Counted from the first letter of the stretch, positions 1 through 9,508 are shown. The stretch is 64,000 bases of DNA from an uncultured Collinsella sp. (GCA_934667065.1 CAKULD010000010.1:14573-78572); one strand, 5' to 3'. The notes: generated by a model from the sequence alone, not told the origin. Translations and numbers: made by a program.

Positions 1-1098
1 GGGATATTCGGATTCGACACGTTTCGCCAACGCGCGCTTTAGGTCCTCGGCGTTCATCGTCAAATCCGAGGGTCGCACGCAGTCAAAGATCACGTTGGTG
101 TGCGTAGGACCCGGCACACAGCGTAGGTCGTGAACCGAAAGGCGGTTATCGATCTGTTGGGCCATGGCGTTGATGCGCAAGCGCATGCTCGCCACCTTGG
201 GGTCGTCGGTCACGATGGGGTCGTAGTGGAGCGTGACGATCATGCCGCCTTCGTTCCTAAATGCCTGCTCAATGTTGTCGAGCGTGTCGTGGCTTTCCAG
301 CGGGTCGGCTTCTGCCGCCATCTCGGCGTGAGCGCTTGCGAACGTTCTGCCCGGGCCGTAGTCGTGAACCATCAGGTCGTGCACGCCCAAAACGCCGGGG
401 TAGCTCATGATCTTGCTGCGAATATGCTCAACGAGCTTGGGGTCGGGCGCCTGACCCAAAAGCGGGCTCACCGTATCTTGGATAAGCTCAAAGCCGCTCC
501 AGCCAATATAGGCGCCAACGGCGAGTCCAACCCAGGCATCGAGGTTGATGCCCGTCACCTGCGAGACGATCGCGCATGCCAGAACGGCGCCCGTGGCAAG
601 GACATCGTTCTTGGAATCCTGGGCGGTCGCATGCAGCGTCTCGGACTCAATACGGTCGCCTAACTTTTGGTTGAGCGCCGCCATCCACAGCTTAACGACC
701 ATCGAAAGCACCAGAACCGCCACCAGGGCAAGCGAGAACTCGACAGGCTCGGGGTGGACGATGCGCTCCACCGAGGACTTCACCAGCTCAACGCCGATGA
801 GCAGTACGAGCGCCGCCACGACCAGACCGGAGAGATACTCGTAGCGACCGTGGCCGTAGGGGTGCTCGGGGTCTGCCGGCTTGCTCGCCAGCTTAAAGCC
901 CAGGACGCTCACGATATTCGAGCTGGCATCGGACAGGTTGTTCATGGCGTCCGCCACGATCGAGACCGATCCCGACACCACGCCGATGGCACCCTTTGCA
1001 GCACAAAGCGCCACATTGGCAACGATGCACACCATGCCCGTCAGCGTGCCCACGCGAGCACGATTGCCCTGCGCGCGCTTAACAATCCATTCGACCAT
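1..1098 (-). CDS. Cation diffusion facilitator (CDF) family metal efflux transporter, 3' end outside window
   Basis: The gene reads from an ATG at 1098 to the window edge without a stop (366 codons seen). The N-terminal part has hydrophobic segments typical of CDF proteins and an acidic metal-site motif in the second helix (ADAMNNLSD); a later segment carries LDAWVGL, matching the second metal-site helix. The last ~150 residues form the soluble C-terminal domain, with a histidine-containing stretch (GVHDLMVHDYGP) usual for the family. CDF proteins export divalent cations (Zn, Fe, Mn, Co) across the inner membrane in exchange for protons; the metal cannot be told from sequence. The start has a GGGGCGG-like ribosome site upstream. 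No partner gene is visible. Confidence 0.9.
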   Translation of the reverse strand, partial: MVEWIVKRAQGNRARVGTLTGMVCIVANVALCAAKGAIGVVSGSVSIVADAMNNLSDASSNIVSVLGFKLASKPADPEHPYGHGRYEYLSGLVVAALVLLIGVELVKSSVERIVHPEPVEFSLALVAVLVLSMVVKLWMAALNQKLGDRIESETLHATAQDSKNDVLATGAVLACAIVSQVTGINLDAWVGLAVGAYIGWSGFELIQDTVSPLLGQAPDPKLVEHIRSKIMSYPGVLGVHDLMVHDYGPGRTFASAHAEMAAEADPLESHDTLDNIEQAFRNEGGMIVTLHYDPIVTDDPKVASMRLRINAMAQQIDNRLSVHDLRCVPGPTHTNVIFDCVRPSDLTMNAEDLKRALAKRVESEYP

Positions 1099-1118
1099 CT
1101 TTATCCGCCCCACGTCCA

Positions 1119-1138
1119 ACTTATATAAACTTATATAT
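1119..1138. repeat. Tandem 10-bp AT-rich direct repeat upstream of CDF gene
   Basis: AACTTATATA occurs twice head to tail, about 20 bp upstream of the CDF start, in an otherwise GC-rich region. It could be a promoter -10 region or a metalloregulator site; neither is proven. Confidence 0.4.
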
Positions 1139-1182
1139 CTATTGCTCAAACGGATTGTAGTGTAGCCACTTTGTCCTCCAGA

Positions 1183-1219
1183 TATAAAAAAGGCTGCAAC
1201 CCACAGGGGCTGCAGCCTT
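1183..1219 (-). terminator. Intrinsic terminator after PTS EIIC gene
   Basis: On the minus strand a 9-bp stem (AAGGCTGCA paired with TGCAGCCTT, loop of 12) is followed by a run of T. It lies about 40 bp past the EIIC stop and would end the fatty-acid/EIIC transcription unit. Confidence 0.8.
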
Positions 1220-1258
1220 GAAATGCGAAACGCGGGACTGTCCCTTTATCGCGTCGAT

Positions 1259-2470
1259 TTATGCGCTTGCTTCGGCCACGTTCTTTGAGGTTTCGGGCGA
1301 AATGGTTCCGTCCTCCGTCGCCTGCTCCTTCGTCGGCACCACACCAAAGCAGTAGCTCAGCGCTGCAGACACCGCGAATGCCGTGCCGCCAGCAGCACAG
1401 CACCACAGCAGATTCGAGATGCCGCCCGTGGCAAAGCCAATAACCATGAGGACATTCGTCATACCGATGGTATAGGCCGTAACGTGACCCACGGCCGCGA
1501 CAAGGCCTCCAACGGCACCGCCAATGGCCATGCACGTCAGGCACCTGCCGTATTTGAAGCCGCAGCCATACAGCGCCGGCTCGCTCACGCCGCCAAGCAC
1601 GCCCGAGATTGAATAGCCCAGCATGAGCGCCTTCTCGTCCTTATCCGCAACGCGGAGCGCGGCACCAAAGGGCATGCCCCAAACGGCGAACGTCGCCATC
1701 GTCGCAGCGATGAGGATGCACGAGTCCGTTCCCACACTCATGAACTGCGCATAGGCGAGCGATAGAACAACGTTGCTGACGCCCGCGATCTTAAGGAACT
1801 CCCAGCCCGCGGCGAGCCCCATGAGCGTGAGCAGCGACACGATGCCACCGGAATTGCCAAGCATAAACATAAGCTGGCCCAGCAACATTCCCAGATAGCT
1901 GCCCGCCGGCGCCGTGATACACAGGGATACCGGAACCATGACGAGCATGGTCGCAAACGGAACAAATGAAAACGCCACGGCCTTGGGGATAACGCGCTTA
2001 AAGAAACACTCCACTCGCCATAGCACGGGCACCGAGATGAGAACCGGGATAACAGTCGTCGTGTAATCGTTGACCGGCGCGGGGAGCAGCCCGTACACGG
2101 AAGTCATCGATGCTCCCGTTGTCGATACGGCATCGACAAGCTTGAGCAAATCGGGCGCAATCAATACACCGCCCAACATCATGCCCAGCTGCTCCGAGCA
2201 ACCGAGCTGGCGAGCGGCGGCCCAGCCAAGATAAATGGGCAAAAAGTAGTAGCCGGCGTTATAGAGCCAACTGTAGAACAGGCGATAGATTTCGGAATCG
2301 GCAGACCACAGGCCCAGCATTCCTTCGCCCATAATGACGGCAACGATACGGAACAGCGCCGCGCAGACAATAAACGGCAGCGCCGACATCATGCTTTTGG
2401 ACAGATAGTCCACCACGGCCATGGCGTTTGCTTTTGCCGCCGCCAAGGCCGATTGAGAAACTTGTGACAT
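1259..2470 (-). CDS. PTS transporter subunit EIIC, glucose/glucoside superfamily, without fused IIA or IIB
   Basis: A 403-residue polytopic membrane protein. The motif GGVSEPALYG in the second half matches the substrate-site signature (G-x-x-E-P-A) of Glc-superfamily EIIC domains, which move a sugar while it is phosphorylated by EIIB. No IIB domain precedes or follows the IIC domain and none is encoded nearby, so it must borrow EIIA/EIIB from elsewhere. The start chosen is the ATG at 2470, preceded by GGGGAAAGG; an upstream in-frame start at 2515 would overlap the accDA stop. It lies 41 bp after accDA and may be co-transcribed with the fatty-acid operon. The sugar is unknown. Confidence 0.85.
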   Translation of the reverse strand: MSQVSQSALAAAKANAMAVVDYLSKSMMSALPFIVCAALFRIVAVIMGEGMLGLWSADSEIYRLFYSWLYNAGYYFLPIYLGWAAARQLGCSEQLGMMLGGVLIAPDLLKLVDAVSTTGASMTSVYGLLPAPVNDYTTTVIPVLISVPVLWRVECFFKRVIPKAVAFSFVPFATMLVMVPVSLCITAPAGSYLGMLLGQLMFMLGNSGGIVSLLTLMGLAAGWEFLKIAGVSNVVLSLAYAQFMSVGTDSCILIAATMATFAVWGMPFGAALRVADKDEKALMLGYSISGVLGGVSEPALYGCGFKYGRCLTCMAIGGAVGGLVAAVGHVTAYTIGMTNVLMVIGFATGGISNLLWCCAAGGTAFAVSAALSYCFGVVPTKEQATEDGTISPETSKNVAEASA

Positions 2471-2511
2471 AAGGTACCTTTCCCCATGCGACATACGGAA
2501 AAGCCCCTTTG

Positions 2512-4236
2512 TCACACAGTGTGGTAGTGACCGATTGCGCGGTACTTTTCGTAGCGGAGGTTTGTGAGGGTCGCATCGTCGAGCTGCCCAAGCGTATCGA
2601 AGGCCGCAAATGCCGAGGACATCACGGCGTCGGCAATCTCCTCATGCGACAGGCCCCTATCGTCGACAATGCCATCAATAATGCCGAGCGCCAGCAGGTC
2701 GGGGGCCGTGAGCTTAAGCGCCTCGGCGGCCTCGTCCGCTCGCTCGGTGTCCTTCCACAGGATTGACGCGCATGCCTCGGGGCTCACGACCGAATAGGCC
2801 GAGCTCGAGAGCATCAAAATACGGTCGGCCACGGACAGCGCCAGCGCGCCGCCGGAACCGCCCTCGCCCGTCACCACCGAAACAATCGGCGTCTTAAGGC
2901 CGCTCATCTCCATAAGGTTCTGGGCAATCGCCTCGCCCTGGCCGCGCTCCTCGGCACCGATGCCGCAAAACGCGCCCGAGGTATCGACCAGGCACAGGAC
3001 CGGTCGTCCAAACTTCTCGGCCTGACGCATCAGACGTCGCGCCTTGCGATAGCCCTCGGGATGCGCCATACCAAAGTTGCGGCGCATGCGCTCTTTGGTC
3101 GTGGTGCCGCGCTCGATGGCGATAACCGTCACAGGGCGCCCGTCTTTCCAGCCAATGCCACCCACCACGGCGGCATCGTCGCCAAAGTAACGGTCGCCAT
3201 GCAGCTCCGCAAATCCGTCCAGACCCAGCGAGATCATCTCGCCCGCCGTGGCACGATCCGCCGAGCGGGTCTGCTTGACGATCTCGAACGCCGTTTTTGG
3301 CGCGAGCGTGCGCTTAAACAGATGTCCCAGCTTTTTGCCGCGACGCCCCGTATGCACGATCTCGTGCGGTGCGCCCAGTCCAGGTGCATGTCCTTGGTGC
3401 AGCGCCAGCAGCTCGCCCACCGTGAGCGCGATCTCGCCACGCGGAACGACCGCATCGCAAAAGCCGTGCTCCAGCAAAAACTCAGAGCGTTGGAACCCCT
3501 TGGGCAAGCGCTTATGCATGTTCTGCTCGATCACGCGCGGGCCGGCAAACGCCGTCAGGGCATCGGGCTCGGCTAGGACGATGTCGCCTTCCATGGCAAA
3601 GCTCGCGGTCACGCCACCGGTCGTGGGATCGGTGAGCACCGTGATGTACAGGCCGCCGGCCTCGCCATGTCGTCTAACCGCCGCAGAGATCTTGGCCATC
3701 TGCATGAGCGAGGTCACGCCCTCTTGCATGCGGGCGCCGCCCGACACAGTAAAGCCGACGACCGGCAGTCCCAGCTCGGTTGCGCGCTCAAAGACGCGGC
3801 AGATCTTCTCGCCCACCACGGAACCCATCGAGCCCATCATAAAGTTGGCGTCCATAAAGAAGAGCGCCGTATCGCAGCCGCAGACCTTGCCCCTGCCGCA
3901 CACGACGGCATCGCGCTCGCCCGAGCGCTCGGCAGCGCTCTTGAGCTTTTCGGCATAGCCGGGAAACGATAGAAAATCCTCCGATGCCAGATCGGCATCC
4001 CACTCCTCAAAGGTACCCGCGTCGACCGTCATGCCCAGGCGCGCGCGACCGCTCACACGAAAGTGCTTGCCGCAACGGGGACATACCTCGAGGTTGTCGT
4101 GCAGACGCGCCTCGTCGATCACGCGACGGCACTCCGGGCACTTGATAAACACGTGACGCGCGGGGAACTCGGCGCACGACTCGGTTATCGGCCCCTCAAG
4201 GACATTGACCGTCTTCGCTTTTCTATTCATCAGCAT
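2512..4236 (-). CDS. accDA: Acetyl-CoA carboxylase carboxyltransferase, fused beta (AccD) and alpha (AccA) subunits
   Basis: This 574-residue protein joins both carboxyltransferase subunits. Residues 1-280 are AccD, with the zinc site Cys33/Cys36/Cys52/Cys55 and the GGARMQEG crotonase-like motif; residues from about 285 to the end are AccA, with ELHGDRYFGDD and GEGGSGGALAL. In most bacteria the two are separate proteins of an alpha2beta2 complex. The enzyme transfers the carboxyl group from carboxybiotin on AccB to acetyl-CoA, giving malonyl-CoA. It overlaps the 3' end of accC by 14 bp, implying translational coupling. ATG codons at 4236 and 4230 are both possible; the first has a GGGG stretch at a suitable distance. 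Confidence 0.95.
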   Translation of the reverse strand: MLMNRKAKTVNVLEGPITESCAEFPARHVFIKCPECRRVIDEARLHDNLEVCPRCGKHFRVSGRARLGMTVDAGTFEEWDADLASEDFLSFPGYAEKLKSAAERSGERDAVVCGRGKVCGCDTALFFMDANFMMGSMGSVVGEKICRVFERATELGLPVVGFTVSGGARMQEGVTSLMQMAKISAAVRRHGEAGGLYITVLTDPTTGGVTASFAMEGDIVLAEPDALTAFAGPRVIEQNMHKRLPKGFQRSEFLLEHGFCDAVVPRGEIALTVGELLALHQGHAPGLGAPHEIVHTGRRGKKLGHLFKRTLAPKTAFEIVKQTRSADRATAGEMISLGLDGFAELHGDRYFGDDAAVVGGIGWKDGRPVTVIAIERGTTTKERMRRNFGMAHPEGYRKARRLMRQAEKFGRPVLCLVDTSGAFCGIGAEERGQGEAIAQNLMEMSGLKTPIVSVVTGEGGSGGALALSVADRILMLSSSAYSVVSPEACASILWKDTERADEAAEALKLTAPDLLALGIIDGIVDDRGLSHEEIADAVMSSAFAAFDTLGQLDDATLTNLRYEKYRAIGHYHTV

Positions 4237-5566
4237 AGAGATGCCCCATCAGATCGGTGTGATACATGCCCGACAAGAACTCGTCGTTCGTCAGTACGTC
4301 GAGCTGAAGCTCGCTATTCTCGCTCACGCCTTCAATCACGAGCTCGCCCAGGGCCGAGCGCATCTTGCGAATGGCACCGTCGCGCGTGGGCGCGCATACG
4401 ATGAGCTTGCCGAGCATGGAGTCGTAGTATGGCGGAACGGCAGCGCCGGTAAACATGGCCGAATCCCAGCGCACGCGCGGGCCGCCCGGCACGCGCAGCG
4501 TGGTGACCGTTCCACACGACGGCAGGAAGTCCGGCGTCTCGGCATTGATGCGGCACTCCATGGCATGGTTGCGGACCGGTACGTCCTCTTGCTCAAACGG
4601 CAGGGGCTGGCCGGCAGCCACGCGCAGCTGCCACTTGACCAGATCGGTATCGGTCACAAATTCTGTAACGGGATGCTCCACCTGCAGACGCGTGTTCATT
4701 TCCATAAAGTAAAAATTGCCGTCGTCCGAATACAGGAATTCGATGGTGCCGGCTCCCTCGTAGCCAACGGCACGAGCCAGGTCGCGCGCAGCCTTGTGCA
4801 TACGGGCGCGAATGTCGTCGTGTCCGTCGAGGCACGGCGCGGGGCTTTCCTCGATCAGCTTTTGGTTGCGGCGCTGCACCGAGCACTCGCGCTCGCCGAG
4901 CGAAAACACATGGCCCTGTTTGTCGGCCATAATCTGCACCTCGACATGGTGTGCCGGCGCGACGAACTTCTCCATGTAGCACTCGCCGTCACCAAATACG
5001 GCCTCGCCCTCGGCGCGCGCCTCAATGAAGGCCTTTGCCGCATCTTCCACGCGCTCGACCTTGCGAATGCCGCGACCGCCACCCCCCGCTCGAGCCTTGA
5101 TGAGCACGGGGCAGCCAATGCGCTCGGCCTCGGCCGTCGCCTCCTCGGGGCTTTTGAGTAAATCGCAGCCCGGCACGATGGGCACGCCCGCCGCGGCAGC
5201 CGTTCGGCGTGCGGCGTCCTTGTCGCCCATGCTGTCGATCACCTCGGCCGAAGGACCGACAAACGCCAGGCCGTACTTGTCGCAGTCGCGCACGAAGCTC
5301 GCCTTTTCGGAAAAGAAGCCATACCCGGGATGGATTGCCTTTGCACCCGACTTGACGGCACAGGTGAGCACGGCATCGTCGTTGAGGTAGCTCTCGGCAA
5401 GACGCGGGCCGCCGATGCAATACGCCTCGTCGGCAAGTTGCACGTGCAGCGCGTCCGCATCGGCCGTGGAGTAGACGGCGACGGTCTTGATGCCCATATC
5501 GCGGCACGCGCGGATAACACGGACCGCGACCTCGCCGCGATTGGCGATGAGCACTTTGTCGAACAT
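4223..5566 (-). CDS. accC: Biotin carboxylase subunit of acetyl-CoA carboxylase
   Basis: A 447-residue ATP-grasp enzyme that carboxylates biotin on AccB using ATP and bicarbonate. It has the N-terminal LIANRGEVAVRVIRA signature, the glycine-rich ATP loop (KARAGGGGRGI) and the catalytic EMNTRLQVEHPVTE motif. Length fits the family (about 450). The start is the ATG at 5566, preceded by AGGAAGG; the open frame extends further upstream but the extra residues are low-complexity and antisense-like. It sits 10 bp after fabZ and overlaps accDA. Confidence 0.97.
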   Translation of the reverse strand: MFDKVLIANRGEVAVRVIRACRDMGIKTVAVYSTADADALHVQLADEAYCIGGPRLAESYLNDDAVLTCAVKSGAKAIHPGYGFFSEKASFVRDCDKYGLAFVGPSAEVIDSMGDKDAARRTAAAAGVPIVPGCDLLKSPEEATAEAERIGCPVLIKARAGGGGRGIRKVERVEDAAKAFIEARAEGEAVFGDGECYMEKFVAPAHHVEVQIMADKQGHVFSLGERECSVQRRNQKLIEESPAPCLDGHDDIRARMHKAARDLARAVGYEGAGTIEFLYSDDGNFYFMEMNTRLQVEHPVTEFVTDTDLVKWQLRVAAGQPLPFEQEDVPVRNHAMECRINAETPDFLPSCGTVTTLRVPGGPRVRWDSAMFTGAAVPPYYDSMLGKLIVCAPTRDGAIRKMRSALGELVIEGVSENSELQLDVLTNDEFLSGMYHTDLMGHLYADE

Positions 5567-5576
5567 GAAGCCTTCC

Positions 5577-5999
5577 TTACCTTTCGTGCACGAGTGCAAA
5601 AGACATATCGGCTCGGCAGCACACCTCGCCGTTGACGCTCGCGGTGCCCGTCGCAAAGCGGAAGGGCCCGCGCGCACGCGTGATGGAGCACACCAGATCC
5701 ACTGTGTCGCCCGGGCGCACCGGACGCTTAAAGCGGACCTTGTCCAGGCTCGTGTAGAACGGCGTCGCACCGCGTGCTTCCTCATCACCCATCAGCAGCA
5801 CGCAGCAGTTTTGGGCAAGCATCTCGCACTGAATCACGCCAGGGACGACCGGGTTTCCCGGAAAATGCCCCTGCAAAAAGTACTCATCGCCCGTAATCGT
5901 GATCTTGCCGTGGGCCTCGGTGCCCACCAGCTCCGCTTCATCGAGCAAGAGCATGGGCTCGCGATGCGGCAACAGTTCCTTAAGCTCTTCTTTGTTCAT
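5577..5999 (-). CDS. fabZ: 3-hydroxyacyl-ACP dehydratase FabZ
   Basis: A 140-residue hotdog-fold enzyme that dehydrates 3-hydroxyacyl-ACP to trans-2-enoyl-ACP in each elongation cycle. The active-site segment GHFPGNPVVPG with the catalytic His, followed by the Glu of QCEMLAQ, is present, as is the LLPHREPMLLLD N-terminal motif. The ATG at 5999 is chosen because AGGTGA stands 5 bp before it; the GTG inside that Shine-Dalgarno is an unlikely start. Located between accB and accC. Confidence 0.95.
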   Translation of the reverse strand: MNKEELKELLPHREPMLLLDEAELVGTEAHGKITITGDEYFLQGHFPGNPVVPGVIQCEMLAQNCCVLLMGDEEARGATPFYTSLDKVRFKRPVRPGDTVDLVCSITRARGPFRFATGTASVNGEVCCRADMSFALVHER

Positions 6000-6008
6000 G
6001 GATATCAC

Positions 6009-6482
6009 CTATCCGATCCTCATAAGGCAGCTGCCAAACTCGACGAGGTCGCCGTCGGCCACGCAAATCTCGAGTACCTCGCCGTCCGCCTCGGCCGCCA
6101 CCTCGTTAAGGACTTTCATGGCCTCGATAATGCAGAGGGTCTCGCCGGCCTTGACCTTGGAACCCACGCGCACAAACGGCTCGTCGCCCGGCGCCGGTGC
6201 AGCGTAGAAGACACCGACCATGGGAGCCGTGACCTCGACGCCCTGGGGCTCCGGTGCGGCAGCAGGCGCTTGCGCGGCGGGCTCCGGTGCGGCAGGTGCA
6301 GTTGCGGGAGCCGCAACCGGAGCAGCCATGGCGCTTGGCATGGGCATGGGCACGGCAACCGGCTGCGCGGCACTCGCGCGCTCAAGTTCGACCGCGGTGC
6401 CATCGGGCTCTTCCACGCGCACGCGCGTGAGGCCGCGGTCCTCCATAACATCGGCTATCTCGGCAAGTCTTTTGGAATCCAT
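6009..6482 (-). CDS. accB: Biotin carboxyl carrier protein of acetyl-CoA carboxylase
   Basis: A 157-residue carrier with a short N-terminal domain, an Ala/Pro-rich flexible linker (about residues 40-80) and a C-terminal biotinyl domain. The biotin attachment motif EAMKV places the modified lysine at residue 123. The biotin is added by BirA, encoded divergently upstream of the operon. It carries the carboxyl group between AccC and AccDA. It follows fabF by only a few bases. Confidence 0.97.
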   Translation of the reverse strand: MDSKRLAEIADVMEDRGLTRVRVEEPDGTAVELERASAAQPVAVPMPMPSAMAAPVAAPATAPAAPEPAAQAPAAAPEPQGVEVTAPMVGVFYAAPAPGDEPFVRVGSKVKAGETLCIIEAMKVLNEVAAEADGEVLEICVADGDLVEFGSCLMRIG

Positions 6483-6485
6483 GCT

Positions 6486-7733
6486 CTAGCTCCTTGCATA
6501 TTTGCGCAGCGCGATGGCGGCGTTGTGGCCGCCAAAGCCTAGGTTGGTCGAAAGCGCCCAGGTAAGGTCGGCGCGAACCGCGCGATTGGGCGTGTAATCG
6601 AGATCGCAGGCGGGATCGGGCGTGTTGTAGTTAATAGTCGGAGGCACCACGCCCTGCTCGAGCGCCATGGCGCAGGCCATGACCTCGATGGCACCCGTGG
6701 CACCGATCATGTGCCCGGTCATCGACTTGGTCGACGAGACGTGCGCGGCGCGCGCCGCATCCTCGCCGAGCGCTCGCTTAATACCCGCCGTCTCGGACGA
6801 ATCGTTGAGCTTGGTCGACGTGCCATGGGCGTTGATGTAGAGGCCCTCGGACGGTTTGACGTCGCCTTCGGCCACGGCCTGCGAAATCGCGCGGGCAATG
6901 CCGGTCGCCTCGGGATCGGGACTCGTGATGTGGTAGGCATCGTCGGTGTTGCCGTAACCCACGACCTCGGCATAAATATGAGCCCCGCGAGCCTGTGCAT
7001 GCTCCATGCCCTCGAGCACGAGCACGCAGGCACCCTCGCCCATCACAAAGCCGTCGCGGTTCGCATCGAACGGACGGCACGCCGTCTGCGGATCGGGGTT
7101 GGTGGTGAGCGCGCGGCAGGACGTAAAGCCTGCAACGGCGTCGGGGATGATAGCCGCCTCGCTGCCACCCGCGAGGATTGCGTCGGCATAGCCGTGCTTG
7201 ATGGCGCGGAACGCCTCGCCCACCGCATGGGCCGAGGTCGCGCAAGCGGTCACGACGGGCAGAGTCGGGCCCTTCGCCTTGTGGCGGATCGCAATATTGC
7301 CCGAAGCCATATTGGGAATCATCATCGCGATCATGTAAGGCGACGCGCGGCGGGGTCCGCGATCTGCAATCGTATGGACGTTGTCGACGAGCGTCGTCAT
7401 GCCGCCCACGCCCGACCCCACGTATACGCCCAGGCGCTCGTGGTCGACGGCGCCTTCGGCATCGAGCCCCGCATCGTGCATGGCCTCGTCCGAAGCCGCC
7501 ATCGCAAACTGAACGCAGGGGTCGAGATGCTTGGCGTCACGCTTGCCAAAGTACTCGGTACCGTCAAAGCCCTTGACCTCGGCCGCCACCTTGACGGCAA
7601 ACGCGTCCGTATCGAAGTGCGTGATCGGGCCGATACCACACGTACCGGCGCACATGGCCGCCCAGGTGGCAAGCGCGGTGTTGCCGAGTGGCGATACGGC
7701 GCCGATGCCGGTGATTGCAACTCTCTGTTCCAT
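6486..7733 (-). CDS. fabF: Beta-ketoacyl-ACP synthase II FabF
   Basis: A 415-residue condensing enzyme of the thiolase fold that elongates acyl-ACP with malonyl-ACP. The Cys-His-His triad is visible: Cys164 in VTACATSAHA, His in NAHGTST and His in KSMTGHMIGA. The ATG at 7733 lies 6 bp after AGGAG; the adjacent ATG at 7736 is too close. It is the only elongating condensing enzyme in the operon (no FabB), as is usual in Gram-positives. Confidence 0.96.
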   Translation of the reverse strand: MEQRVAITGIGAVSPLGNTALATWAAMCAGTCGIGPITHFDTDAFAVKVAAEVKGFDGTEYFGKRDAKHLDPCVQFAMAASDEAMHDAGLDAEGAVDHERLGVYVGSGVGGMTTLVDNVHTIADRGPRRASPYMIAMMIPNMASGNIAIRHKAKGPTLPVVTACATSAHAVGEAFRAIKHGYADAILAGGSEAAIIPDAVAGFTSCRALTTNPDPQTACRPFDANRDGFVMGEGACVLVLEGMEHAQARGAHIYAEVVGYGNTDDAYHITSPDPEATGIARAISQAVAEGDVKPSEGLYINAHGTSTKLNDSSETAGIKRALGEDAARAAHVSSTKSMTGHMIGATGAIEVMACAMALEQGVVPPTINYNTPDPACDLDYTPNRAVRADLTWALSTNLGFGGHNAAIALRKYARS

Positions 7734-7777
7734 CATGGTCTCCTCATCCAAGCCGATGTATGTGCCGGCTCTGATTT

Positions 7778-8551
7778 CTACATCGCCATTCCGCCGTCGA
7801 CGCGCACGACCTCGCCCGTAATGTAGGCCGCCGCATCGCTTGCCAAAAAGCGCACCACGCCGGCAACTTCCTCGGGACGCGCCATGCGCTTAAGGGGAAT
7901 CTGCTCCTCACACGCCGCGCGCACCTTATCCGAGAGCTTTGCCGTCATATCGGTCTCGACAAACCCGGGGGCGACCGCGTTCACTCGTACGCCGCGGGGC
8001 GCAAGCTCACGCGCCACCGCCTTGGTCAGGCCAATCACGCCCGCCTTGGAGGCAGCGTAGTTGGCTTGCCCGGCATTACCCATCAGGCCCACAACCGAGC
8101 TCATGTTGATGACGCAACCGCCGCGCTGGCGCATAAAGGTCTTGGTGAGCGCGCGCGTCGTATTGAACGTGCCCTTGAGATTGACATCAAGCACGCGGTC
8201 GAAGGCATCATCGCCCATGCGCATGAGCAGGCCATCGCGCGTGATGCCGGCGTTGTTGACGAGTGCCCAAATGGAGCCAAAGTCGCTCAGGACCGCTTTC
8301 ACGCACGCATTGACGGCAGCGGGGTCGGCCACGTCGCATTGATATGCGCGCGCCGTGGCGCCAGCTTTCTCGCAGGCCTCGCACGTCTTGCGTGCCGCAT
8401 CGACGCTACCCGCGTAGACGACGGCGACATCGTAGCCATCCTCCGCCAGGCCCACGGCACAGGCGCGGCCGATGCCGCGCGAGCCGCCCGTGACCAGCGC
8501 CACGCGGCGCGAACCGTCGCGCTCGAGGGCGCCATCGCATACATTGCCCAT
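7778..8551 (-). CDS. fabG: 3-oxoacyl-ACP reductase FabG
   Basis: A 257-residue short-chain dehydrogenase that reduces 3-oxoacyl-ACP with NADPH. It has the nucleotide-binding motif TGGSRGIG (residues 21-28), NNAG at 99-102 and the catalytic Ser152, Tyr165 and Lys169 (YAASK). The start ATG at 8551 follows AAAGGA. It lies between fabD and fabF in the operon, so the pathway role is clear although SDR proteins have many functions. Confidence 0.95.
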   Translation of the reverse strand: MGNVCDGALERDGSRRVALVTGGSRGIGRACAVGLAEDGYDVAVVYAGSVDAARKTCEACEKAGATARAYQCDVADPAAVNACVKAVLSDFGSIWALVNNAGITRDGLLMRMGDDAFDRVLDVNLKGTFNTTRALTKTFMRQRGGCVINMSSVVGLMGNAGQANYAASKAGVIGLTKAVARELAPRGVRVNAVAPGFVETDMTAKLSDKVRAACEEQIPLKRMARPEEVAGVVRFLASDAAAYITGEVVRVDGGMAM

Positions 8552-8581
8552 GTCATTCCTTTCGGGTAGAAACCGAGCTCG

Positions 8582-9508
8582 CTATGCAAGCTCCTCGGCG
8601 ATGGCCGCGACCTGCTCGGCCGTTTCGCACGAATACACGCAAACGTCGCTTAGCGTGCGCCTAACCAGGCCCGACAGCGTTTTGCCGGGACCGACCTCTA
8701 TAAACGTGTCGATACCCTGGTCCTGCAGAGCATGCAGCGTGTCGACCCAACGCACGGCATGGCTTACCTGCTGGGCCAGCACATCAGATGCTGCCTGCGG
8801 GTCCGCCGGATAGGGCGCGGCGGTCATGTTCGCCACGACCGGGATCAGCAACGGGGACGGCGCGTGGCCGGCCTCGATATATGCGGCAAGACCACAGGTC
8901 GCCTCGGCCATATAGGGGCTATGGAATGCACCCGACACTGCGACCTTCATGGCGCGACCGCCAGCCTCTTTTACCAACACGTCGAGCTCCTGGAGCGTCT
9001 CGGGCGCTCCGGCAACAACCGTCTGCTGTGGGCTGTTGTAGTTGACCGGCCAACAATCCTCGCCGGCCTGCGCAGCGAGGTTCTCAACCTGCGCCGCATC
9101 GAGCTTGATGACGGCGTGCATGCCGCCGGGATGACGCTCGGCCGCAGCGGCCATCAGCGCCGCGCGCTCGCACACGAGTTCAAAACCCGCTCGCGTATCG
9201 AACGCGCCCGCAAAGGTAAGCGCGGCGACCTCGCCCAGCGAGAATCCCGCACAGGCGGCAGGCACCACGCCGCGCTCGCGCAGGGCGGCAGCGGCGGCCA
9301 GGTCGTGCACGAACACACACGGCTGCGTGTTCTCGGTCCGCGAGAGCTCCTCCTTCGAGGCACTCTGGCACTGCTCGCTGGTGCCCGGACGAACCTCGTC
9401 GGCAATCGCGAACACCTCGGCGGCCGCCGGCGACGCCTCGATCAGGTCGACGCCCATCGCGGGGTGTTGGGCACCCTGGCCGGCAAACAGAAACGCTACG
9501 CTACCCAT
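8582..9508 (-). CDS. fabD: Malonyl-CoA:ACP transacylase FabD
   Basis: A 308-residue alpha/beta-hydrolase-like transacylase that loads malonyl units on ACP. The nucleophile Ser90 is in GFSLGE, preceded by the FAGQGAQ N-terminal motif; the catalytic His is in GAFHSPYM. The ATG at 9508 overlaps the fabK stop by 13 bp and has AAGGGTG upstream. The frame stays open far upstream inside fabK, but that part has no FabD-like sequence and is rejected. Confidence 0.96.
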   Translation of the reverse strand: MGSVAFLFAGQGAQHPAMGVDLIEASPAAAEVFAIADEVRPGTSEQCQSASKEELSRTENTQPCVFVHDLAAAAALRERGVVPAACAGFSLGEVAALTFAGAFDTRAGFELVCERAALMAAAAERHPGGMHAVIKLDAAQVENLAAQAGEDCWPVNYNSPQQTVVAGAPETLQELDVLVKEAGGRAMKVAVSGAFHSPYMAEATCGLAAYIEAGHAPSPLLIPVVANMTAAPYPADPQAASDVLAQQVSHAVRWVDTLHALQDQGIDTFIEVGPGKTLSGLVRRTLSDVCVYSCETAEQVAAIAEELA

